This document shows, in pieces, positions 40,301 to 52,300 of a stretch of DNA of 64,000 bases. The translations under genes were made by a program, and so were the position numbers. Position 1 is the stretch's first letter. Each line of letters starts with the position of its first letter. Source of the stretch: Luidia sarsii. Its lineage: Eukaryota > Echinodermata > Asteroidea > Paxillosida > Luidiidae. The notes beneath the pieces are model-generated. The model saw only the letters and a list, made by a program, of their open reading frames with translations, ran no database searches and had not been told where the DNA came from. The stretch covers positions 18,299,280 through 18,363,279 of the forward strand of contig OX465103.1 in NCBI GenBank assembly GCA_949987565.1. The letters run 5' to 3'.

Positions 40301-43300
40301 AAGGTTTGATGGACTGAGCGTTAGTGCAAGCTCCTTTGGTGAATCAGGCTTCACGCTGATTGGTTACAGCTGCCGGGGATCAACACTGGTTAGGCTCATA
40401 CGGGCAAATAGTGTTTTAGAACCTTTTACTTGTGCCGCGCAATGATCGCAAACCCTACTAACAAGACCGCCAGCGGACTGTACCCGCGTATAAGGCGCAC
40501 CCCAACTTTCGGTTTTCACGTCGGTGAAAAAAAGTGCGCCTTATACGCGGGAATTTACGGTACTCTACTACTGTACATGTACATGTATGCAGTGCATGAA
40601 CACACACACATACTGTACATGTACCGGTACATAATGTACATGTACATGTACATTGTACAGTGCATGAACATGCACATGAACAGGTGTACATACTGTACAT
40701 GTAGATGTATGTACCGGTAGTCATGTACACATGTGTACCGTACAGTACTGTACATGTATAGTATACTGTACATGTACAGTATGTATACACCATGGAGCAG
40801 TATGCAGTAATCCACGATAGGAAATTCTGGTACAGTATTAAGTGTAGGAACAAGCTGTCCGCTTATGGGACTTATTACAGGTACATGTACATGTACTGTA
40901 CTGTACTGTACTGTACTGTACAAAGCTAATGTACATGTACTACCAGTATGTACAAACATCACGGTACTGCACATGTACACATGTACATTACATGTACATG
41001 TACCGGGTACATATACACATGTTATTATAAACTACTACTGATGAAGGTGAAGTTTTCCCCCATTTTTTTCTCTAAGTGTTAAAACAAAATCACATCATGT
41101 GTACAAGGGGTACTTGTAATCTCATCTCAGTCCTACCAGCCCGAAATACCACACGGTACAAGAGAATAGTAATATTCTTCTTAGAACTGTTTAATCTTGG
41201 GAAGTTAAAAGTCACCACTTTCGCAAATATATAACTGCTAGCAGCTATCTAATGGTGACTACGAATGCCCACCTCCAGCATTCCACGCCTTATAACCACA
41301 CCCTTGCACATGCATCACTGCACCCTACTTTGCATATCGCACCATGCTACGCTATGCTCTGGTGACAACCTTACAATGAGATGCTGATTCTCTTCTTATA
41401 TACATGTACATACTAAAGAGAATCTATAATTAAAAATACACCAACATTTCTGTGTGGCTAAGGTTACTTTTATTAGAGCCCAGTATTTACAATGAATTAC
41501 CATACTTCATGCTTTTGCAACTTTTCCTGACACAAAAAATAATGACAACTCTTTTCATAAAAGAAATAAAAACACTATGCATTGAGATTTTAAAAGCAGT
41601 TTTCATATATTAGTACAGGCTTATTCATAACTTCAGACAGTGAGTACACTTTTGGGCTTGGTGTCTCTAAATAGGTTCAAATGTAGAAAAACTTGTTAGT
41701 GTTACAGACCTGATATTTGCTGTGTTAATTATTTCATGCTAGGTACATTGTATGACTTACGGTATCCATTCATTGGTCCATTCTATCCAAGGAAGCAAGC
41801 TTAGCATTGCAATATAAACAAGTTGATTTGCACTTACATGTACTTATTTGAAAGCCCCAACACCTGCATCAAAATCAGGTAGCACTTCCACAGTCCCATA
41901 TCATTCACCTGTCTTAGGACTGAAAACTGTTCAAGGATTTTCCCCTTTCCTCAGGTTTCCTTTGGCCTTGCTGCCCTATCTACTGGTGTTGGTGCCCTCT
42001 CTAATTACATGTATGCTCTATCCATGGCCAAAGTAGCATTGCCCTCGAAATATCCAAATTCAAGGCCTGGTACACTGTATGTCATACGTTACACTTACAT
42101 GTACAGTACATGTAATTTTACATGTACATGCATGTACACTGTATCTACAAATGGGGCCAAAGTGAGTTTGTCACAAAGGGAGAAATTGCCATGTCTGGGC
42201 TGGGGCTCCATCCTGTTATCCAACCCTGTTAGACAGAATGCAGCGGCGTGTATCTACATGCAAATTGGTGGGTCCTGGTTCAGCCTTTTCCTTCAAACCT
42301 CTATCTCACCGTCGCCCTGTGGCCTCACTGGCCCTGTTCTACAGGTACTACCATGGACGATGCTCCAATGGTATTTCTGCCTTGGTTCCCCATGATCGTC
42401 CCTTTGCTCCTTAGTACATTGTACAACGTGCTTCTCTTCACGTACATGTATGCGCCCATATGCAGCTATATTATTGACACTACTTGGGCCGAACTCGGCT
42501 CGAGACGTTGTGACCATACATGTATATATATACAACCACTGTATGCAGTTATGGCAACTAGTCTAAAGCACTCTTTATGCTTTTAGCCCTTACCTTGAGT
42601 GGCCTTTTGAGGCCTTGTGTTGGGCAACTTTCATAAAAAAATATGTAAGACATAAGCCTACTGTACAGTTGTACTGTACAGGTATGCCCATGCATGTTTA
42701 TTTTTTCCAAATGAATTCATTTAGGCTACGTGTAGTGTACATCGTATGCATATTTAGGTACATTGTGTACACATTAAGTCATGAACAGCTTCAAAGTGTC
42801 ATCACAGATGTAATAAATACACTGAACATGTCAACGTAAACATGAACTGTACACGAACCATGTATGCACAATGCACATGTACGGTACACCTGTGCACAAT
42901 AGACTCAAATATCTACATACATGTACGTATCCGTGATGCCAATGGTCATGTACATGTACGTGTACATTTGTACATATAAGGTACACTGTACGTATGTTTC
43001 ACATATGTACACAAATGTACACTGTACATGTAAAATGCAGCTAAGGTTGCAGCAGTCAATCTACAGTTGGTAACGAAAGTATTTAGACCCGCGCGCGTGT
43101 ATGCGCAATGTGCGCGTGGCCCCATAGATGGTGCATTACAAATATTGTTAGTGGCTTAGGGGGACGCATAGCAACCGGCAGGGCCCGCGCGGGCCCGCGC
43201 GCTAAAGTCGTGGGCTTTTGAGGTAAGTACAGGGGGGCGTGGCTCGAGCTAAGGGGGGTTTACGCGCACCCCGCGCGCTAAAGTCGTGGGCTTTTGAGGT

Positions 43301-46300
43301 AAGTGCGGGGGGCGTGGCTCGAGCTAAGGGGGGGTTTACACGCACCCCGCGCGCTGAAGTCGTGGGTCGGCGAGGCTAGCGCGCGGGCCGGGGGCGTGGC
43401 ACGCGCTAAAGTGGGGGGAATCCACCGCACCACACACACATAAATTCGTGGGTCTGCGGGGTAAATGCGCGGGGGCGTGACAATCACGGGGAGGGGGGGG
43501 GTTCTCCACGCCGGCCGCTAGCTAAATGCGTGGACGAATCAGAACTCAGTGCGGCCCAGATCAAAGCGCTGTAGTAACGGTGCCGAAAATTCAACTGTAC
43601 ACCTTATAGGTTGGCCGAATCCAGCCAATAAGACAGCAGTACTTAATCTTCAACGTACAGGAGTACCGACAGTTCCCGGCTTTCTCTGTGTGCACCGCCA
43701 CGGCTTTTCATGTCGACCTCAAAGGTTGCGGTATAAAATTCTCTCCCACTCATCCTGCACACACCCCCCGCCCCCTTTCTGGCCAGTTTTCTGGGGGTGC
43801 GGGCGGTCTCAACTCTCAATTGAATCACCTTCACCCTACCAGCTTTACTCTTTGTCCTTTGTTTCTCATCCGTGTCATATTCACTCTCTTTCCCCTTCCT
43901 TCGTGTACATGTATCTGTTGTCCTTGTCACTCTGCCTTTGAGAATGGTCCAGCTAGGATCGAAACGTCAGGCCCACTAAATTTTAAATCCCCTTCTGTTA
44001 GAAAAAAGTGGTCGAAATGACTTGATGGAGGGATGACGTTGACGTGGACTAGAAATTTAATATTCCCACTCTTAGTCCATGACAGGACCAGTTTTTCTTC
44101 CGACACCCAACACAGTAGGCAAATAGCGTGAACCCTGGCTCTGATGTTTCAGCTAGTTTAGCAACAAACGAAAACGAAACGAAAACCACAGCACTATGTG
44201 GCTAGAACTATACAGGTTGGAAAAAAAAAATCCCATCACAGAGAAAGTCAAGGAGTATCTTTTTACAAGAAATCCGCCCATTTCATTGGCTAGAAGCTCT
44301 TCTCCCTGTCAGATGCAGACGGCGAACCCAGCAGCGAACGCCATCCAGGAAATATCGGCTGGCAAACTCAAAGAAATTGCCGCCACCGCCCCCCCCCAAC
44401 CTATTAACAATGGGTCCACGGACGTCGAACGCCGGGAGATTATTTTCCGGTCGGAGGGTACTTTTAATTCTCGGGACGTGAATATTTCCTTCCCAAGTTC
44501 CAAGGGATCGTAACCATTTATTGAGATAATCCAGACATGCAACTTGGACATTAATTTGGGTGTTTAATTTTTGTCCAAGCCTATGGAACCTGAGGCTACC
44601 TCTGAAGATGTGAATTGTGAATTCTTAGGATGTATGTTAAGCCTTTTCCCCTGCTGCAATCCTTTTTGGTTTGGATTCTTAGCAGGCGGGATGTGAAATT
44701 CTATCTGGAATCTTTGATAGAAGTACATGTACAACTTTATTCTTTTTGGCCACTTTCCGATGTATTAAAACCCCGCAACATTCATTCGAATTTGATGACA
44801 TGAGCCTGGATCAAAGCCTTTAAACTATGCAAGAGATTCCTGGTAATGGTCACCTTGAATAAATAAAAGGGGATCGAAACAACAACGGAAAATTCTGGTT
44901 TAGCAATTTTGTCTACTGTAATTTACGGAGGCATCGTACAGTGTACATGTACAATGTACGTGTACATGTACATGTACACGTACTTGTACATGTACATGAA
45001 CATGTAATGTACATAATAATGTACACACTGTACATACAGTACATACCCTGTACAGTATTATGTACTGTACATGTACATTTTGTACATGTATACATGTACA
45101 TTGTATGTACTGTAGTATAGTACATAGCGCGTCCCTGCACACAACCCGTGCTCAACAAGCTGCTGTTCTAGTTCTGATAATGTATAACATTTTCTAGAGC
45201 GCGCGAGCTCAACTGATTTGCATGCATTGGCCTTACGTTTGACCTCTGACCACAAAGTTTTTGGGGGTTGCTGCACGGACGTGTATATTATACACGTCCG
45301 TGGGTTGCTGGCGTAGAATAATCTCTGCTGATTCATTGAATTGCATCATAGACAAGGAGGGAACTGAACGCCTATGTACTGTACTTTTAATTCTCGGGAC
45401 GTGAATATTTACCTCTGAAGATGTGAATTGCGAATTCTTAGTATATATGTTAAGCCTTTCCCCCCTGCTGCAACCCTTTTTGGTTTGGATTATTAGCAGG
45501 CGGGATGTGAAATTATATCTGGAAACTTTGATGGTCAAACTTAATAATAGAAGTACATGTACAACTTTAATCTTTTTGGCCACTTTCCGATGTATCAACC
45601 CCCCGCAACATTCATTCGATTTTGATGACATGAGTCTGGATCAAAGCCTTTAAACTATGCAAGAGATTCCTGGTAATGGTCACCTTGAATAAATAAAAGG
45701 GGATCAAAACAACAACGGAAAATTCTGGTTTAGCAATTTTGTCTACTGTAATTTACGGAGGCATCGTACAGTGTACATGTACAATGTACATGTACGTGTA
45801 CATGTACATGTACACGTACTTGTACATGTACATGTACATGAACATGTAATGTACATAATAATGTACACACTGTACAAATGTACATGTACATGTACGTGTA
45901 CATACAGTACATACCCTGTACAGTATTATGTACTGTACATGTACATTTTGTACATGTATACATGTACATTGTATGTACTGTAGTATAGTACATAGCGCGT
46001 CCCTGCACACAACCCGTGCTCAACAAGCTGCTGTTCTAGTTCTGATAATGTATAACATTTTCTAGAGCGCGCGAGCTCAACTGATTTGCATGCATTGGCC
46101 ATACGTTTGACCTCTGACCACAAAGTTTTTGGGGGTTGCTGCACGGACGTGTATATTATACACGTCCGTGGGTTGCTGGCGTAGAATAATCTCTGCTTAT
46201 TCATTGAATTGCATCATAGACATGGAGGGATCTGAACGCCTATGTACTGTCACCTTAAATAAATAAAAGGGGATCAAAACAACAACGGAAAATTCTGGAT

Positions 46301-49300
46301 TAGTATTTTTTTTTTTATCTACTGTCATTTTACGGAGGCATTGTACATGTACATGTACACCGTACATGTACATGTACTGTACATGTACATGTATAATTAT
46401 GTACAGTACATGAACATACACATGTAATGTACAGTACATGTACATGTACATGTACGTGTACTGTACATACACGTACATTACATACCCTGTACAGTATTAA
46501 TGTTATGTACTGTAGTACATAGCGCGTCCCTGCATTAAATTCGTGTATACCATAACCCGTGCTCAACAAGCTGCTGTTCTAGTTCTGATAATGTATAACA
46601 TTTTCTAGAGCACGCGAGCTCAACTGATTTGCACGCATTGGCCATGGGTTTGACCTCTGACCACAAAGCTGTTCGGATTGCTGGCGTAGAATAATCTAGG
46701 CTAGTGCTATGCTTCATGCAGCCCACTGCTGGAACGCGCGCGTATACGCGCTATCCACAGTATCAATACATGTTCTGTACTGTACACGCACTGTACATGT
46801 ACATGTAAATGTACATTTGTGTACATGAACATTTACATGTTTGTATAGTACATGTACAGTACAGTACAACTGACCTTTGACCACAAAAGTCGGTAGGGGT
46901 GCTGACCTAAAATAATATAAGCTGATTCATGCAGCCCATGCACTGCATGCATGCTAGTAGAACGCGTATGCGCTATCCACAGTACATGTACATGTACATG
47001 TACATGTGTACATTACATGTACTACAAGTACATGTATGTACTACATGTACATGTACATGTACTACATGTACATGTACTACATGTACATGTACATGTACAT
47101 GTACATGTACATGTACTGTGGATAGCGCATACGTACTACTAGCTAGCATGCATGCAGTGCATGGGCTGCATGAATCAGCGTATAATTAAGGTCAGCAACC
47201 CTACCGACTTTTGTGGTCAGAGGTCAAACGCTTGGCCAATGCATGCAAATCAGTAAGAGCTGGCAAGCTCCAGTGAAATGTTATACATTGTCAGAACTAG
47301 AACAGCAGCTTGTTGAGCGCGCGCGGGTCAACGTTATTATTGCAGACGAGCCTTAAATTTAATGCAGGGACGCACTATGTAATGGTGCAGACTGAAATGA
47401 ATGAGAGTAAGCAAAAATGACAACTCCTAATTTTCCGTTGTTTCAATCCCCATTTTGTTATATGAGGTGACTATTACCAGGGATCTCCTGCTTGCATTGA
47501 GTTAAGTCTTTGATCCATCTCATGTCATCAAATTCGAATGAATATTTACGGGGGTTACCAGTAAATGTTGTACTTGTAAGTTCTATTAAGTTTCGGCAGC
47601 CGACATTTCCTGTGGGCGTTCGCTGCTGCTTCAACGTTTGAAACCTATACAGGGTGGAGAGTTGAATTTTCGGCACCGTTATAATTATTTTGATCTGGGC
47701 CGCGCTGCGTTGATTCCTCCACGCATTAACTTTACTAGCGAGCAGCCGGCGTGGAGACCCCCCCCCCAGTACATGTCACGCCCCCGCTTTGTGGTCAGAG
47801 GTCAAACCCATGGCCAGTGCATGCAAATCAGTTGAGCTCGCGCGCTCTAGAAAATGTTATACATTATCAGAACTAGAACAGCAGCTTGTTGAGCACGGGT
47901 TATGGTATACACGAATTTAATACAGGGACGCGCTATGTACTACAGTACATACATGTACAGTACATAACATTAATACTGTACAGGGTATGTAATGTACAGT
48001 ACATGTATGTACAGTACAGTACACGTACATTACATGTGTATGTTCATGTACTGTACATAATTATGCACGCACATGTACATGTACAGTACATGTACGGTGT
48101 TCATGTACATGTACAATGCCTCCGTAAAATGACAGTAGATAAAAAAATAAAAAAACTAATCCAGAATGTTCCGTTGTTGTTTTGATCCCCTTTTATTTAT
48201 TTAAGGTGACCATTACCAGGAATCTCGTGCATGGTTTAAATATGCACGGTTAACTTTTCCCGCGACCAATTTCGCCCTGATCAGATCAAAAGCCAAACGC
48301 CTGGCCGATGCATGTACTGTACAGTACATGTGCAGTACTGTACTGTACATGTACATGAACAGTACAGTGTACGTACGTACTGTACAATGTACTGTACATG
48401 TACATGTACGTACATGTACTGTACATGTACTGTACGTACTGTACTGTACTGTACATGTACATGTACGGTGTACATGTACATGTACATGTAGTACAAAGTA
48501 AATCATGAGGTTGTCTAGCGGCCACCGCAAACAACTAGAATTTCTATCGGCTATTGACGCCAAACTTGTTGAAATCAAGGAATCGTCTGGCATAGGTCGG
48601 AATCTTAATAAGGAAATGTTCTTTTTATGATTCTTTCGCATGCAATTGTATTGTAAACACCCAGCTCAACACAATTAATTTTGAGGATAACGAACTGTCG
48701 CATGGAAATATTGGGAAATTAAACCATGTATACTACATGTGTGTGTAGCGTACATCTGAAACAAAATACTAGCAAAGTTATTGTCAAGTCAAGGTTCTGG
48801 TCCCTCTCATTATTACCATCATGTTATAATCCATGTTTATGAATAGTGTTTTGAACGTGTACGCGTTTTGTCCAGCATGCAGAGCTGCATGAATCATTGC
48901 GTGAATTTAGTCCAGCAACCCCGACAACTTTGTGGTTAGACGTCAAACTCAAGGCCGCCACGCTGCGCCATGCATGCAAATCAGTTGAGATCACGCGGTC
49001 TAGACATGTATTGTGTGCATGTACACGTACTGTACATGTATGTACATGTACATGTACATGTAGTACATGTACTTGTAGTACATGTAATGTACATATGTAC
49101 ATGTACATGTACATGTACATGTACTGTGGATAGCGCATACGCGTTCTACTAGCATGCATGCAGTGCATGGGCTGCATGAATCAGCTTATATTATTTTAGG
49201 TCAGCACCCCTACCGACTTTTGTGGTCAAAGGTCAGTTGTACTGTACAGTACATGTATTATACAAACATGTAAATGTTCATGTACACAAATGTACATTTA

Positions 49301-52300
49301 CATGTACATGTACAGTGCGTGTACAGTACAGAACATGTATTGATACTGTGGATAGCGCGTATACGCGCGCGTTCCAGCAGTGGGCTGCATGAATCATAGC
49401 ACTAGCCTAGATTATTCTACGCCAGCAACCCGAACAGCTTTGTGGTCAAAGGTCAAACCCATGGCCAGTGCATGCAAATTAGTTGAGCTCGCGTGCTCTA
49501 GAAAATGTTATACATTATCAGAACTAGAACAGCAGCTTGTTGAGCACGGGTTATGGTATACACGAATTTAATGCAGGGACGCGCTATGTACTACAGTAAA
49601 TACAGTACAGTGTACATAACATTAATACTGTACAGGGTATGTAATGTACGTGTACTGTACATGTATGTACAGTACACGTACATTACATGTACATGTACAA
49701 TGCCTCCGTAAAATGACAGTAGATGAAAAAAATAAAACACTAATCCAGAATTTTCCGTTGTTGTTTTGATCCCCTTTTATTTATTCAAGGTGACCATTAC
49801 CAGGAATCTCGTGCATGGTTTAAAGGCTTTGATCCAGACTCATGTCATCAAAATCGAATGAATGTTGCGGGGGGTTGATACATCGTAAAGTGGCCAAAAA
49901 AGATTAAAGTTGTACATGTACTTCTATTATTAAGTTTGACCATCAAAGTTTCCAGATATAATTTCACATCCCGCCTGCTAATAATCCAAACCAAAAAGGG
50001 TTGCAGCAGGGGGAAAAGGCTTAACATATATACTAAGAATTCGCAATTCACATCTTCAGAGGTAAATATTCACGTCCCGAGAATTAAAACTACAGTACAT
50101 AGGCGTTCAGATCTCTCCATGTCTATGATGCAATTCAATGAATCAGCAGAGATTATTCTACGCCAGCAACCCACGGACGTGTATAATATACACGTCCGTG
50201 CAGCAACCCCCAAAAACTTTGTGGTCAGAGGTCAAACGTATGGCCAATGTATGCAAATCAGTTGAGCTCGCGCGCTCTAGAAAATGTTATACATTATCAG
50301 AACTAGAACAGCAGCTTGTGGAGCACGGATTATGGTATACACGAATTTAATGCAGGGACGCGCTATGTACTACAGTACATACAGTACATAACATTAATAC
50401 TGTACAGGGTATGTAATGTACAGTACATGTATGTACAGTACAGTACACGTACATTACATGTGTATGTTCATGTACTGTACATAATTATGCACGCACATGT
50501 ACATGTACAGTACATGTACGGTGTACATGTACATGTACAACGCCTCCGTAAAATGACAGTAGATAAAAAAAAATACTAATCCAGAATTTTCCGTTGTTGT
50601 TTTGATCCCCTTTTATTTATTCAAGGTGACCATTACCAGGAATCTCGTGCATGGTTTAAAGGCTTTGATCTAGGCTCATGTCATCAAAATCGAATGAATG
50701 TTGCGGGGGGTTGATACATCGGAAAGTGGCCAAAAAAGATTAAAGTTGTACATGTTTTTCTATTATTAAGTTTGACCATCAAAGTTTCCAGATATAATTT
50801 CACATCCCGCCTGCTAAGAATCCAAACCAAAAAGGGTTGCAGCAGGGGGAAAAGGCTTAACATATATCCTAAGAATTCGCAATTCACATCTTCAGAGGTA
50901 AATATTCACGTCCCGAGAATTAAAAGTACAGTACATGTACATAGGCGTTCAGATCCCTCCATGTCTATGATGCAATTCAATGAATCACCAGAGATTATTC
51001 TACGCCAGCAACCCACGGACGTGTATAATAATTATACACGTCCGTGTAGCAACCCCAAAAAACTTTGTGGTCAGAGGTCAAACGTATGGCCAATGCATGC
51101 AAATCAGTTGAGCTCGCGCGCTCTAGAAAATGTTATACATTATCAGAACTAGAACAGCAGCTTGTTCAGCACGGGTTGTGTCCAGGGACGCGCTATGTAC
51201 TATACTACAGTACATACAATGTACATGTATACATGTACAAAATGTACATGTACAGTACATAATACTGTACAGGGTATGTACTGTATGTACAGTGTGTACA
51301 TTATTATGTACATTACATATTCATGTACATGTACATTGTACATGTACACTGTACGATGCCTCCGTAAATTACAGTAGACAAAATTAGTAAACCAGAATTT
51401 TCTGTTGTTGTTTCGATCCCCTTTTATTTATTTAAGGTGACCATTACCAGGAATCTCTTGCATGGTTTAAAGGCTTTGATCCAGGCTCATGTCATCAAAT
51501 TCGAATGAATGTTGCGGGGTTTTAATACATCGGAAAGTGGCCAAAAAGAATAAAGTTGTACATGTACTTCTATCAAAGATTCCAGATAGAATTTCACATC
51601 CCGCCTGCTAAGAATCCAAACCAAAAAGGATTGCAGCAGGGGTAAAGGCTTAACATACATCCTAAGAATTCACAATTCACATGTTCAGAGGTAGCCTCAG
51701 GTTCCATAGGCTTGGACAAAAATTAAACACCCAAATTAATGTCCAAGTTGCATGTCTGGATTATCTCCATAAATGGTTACGATCCCTTGGAACTTGGGAA
51801 GTAAATATTCACGTCCCGAGAATTAAAAGTACCCTCCGACCGGAAAATAATCCCCTGGCGTTCGACGTCCGTGGACCCATTGTTAATAGGTTGGGGGGGG
51901 GGGGGCGGTGGCGGCAATTTCTTTGAGTTTGCCAGCCGATATTTCCTGGATGGCGTTCGCTGCTGGGTTCACCGTCTGCATCTGACAGGGAGAAGAGCTT
52001 CTAGCCAATGAAATGGGCGGATTTCTTGTAGAAAGATACTCCTCGACTTTCTCTGTGATGTGATTTTTTTCCAACCTGTATAGTTCTAGCCACATAGTGC
52101 TGTGGTTTTCGTTTCGTTTTCGTTTGTTGCTAAACTAGCTGAAACATCAGAGCCAGGGTTCACGCTATTTGCCTACTGTGTTGGGTGTCGGAAGAAAAAC
52201 TGGTCCTGTCATGGACTAAGAGTGGGAATATTAAATTTCTAGTCCACGTCAACGTCATCCCTCCATCAAGTCATTTCGACCACTTTTTTCTAACAGAAGG

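Larger units (their letters stand above)
37114..40560 (-). mobile_element. pogo-family DNA transposon, apparently complete
   Basis: 3447 bp with terminal inverted repeats CCGTAAATTCCCGCGTACAA and CTTATACGCGGGAATTTACG(G), flanked by TA on both sides (37112-37113, 40561-40562). Subterminal copies of the GCGTATAAGGCGCACC motif lie just inside each end. It contains an uninterrupted 427-codon transposase on the minus strand. It sits in the same orientation as ELAPOR, within its largest intron. Confidence 0.92.

Noticed and set aside
44196..44513. 105-aa frame in the foldback left arm, mirrored in part at 51883-52095
   Set aside because: No domain recognised, the mirror copy is broken at a homopolymer, and the frame runs into ordinary arm sequence; not supported as a gene.
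44900..49180. Many open frames rich in Met, Tyr, Cys, Thr and Val-His (for example 45730-46026, 46929-47189, 48213-48641)
   Set aside because: They are translations of (TACATG)n, which is open in all six frames; no codon structure or homology beyond the repeat.
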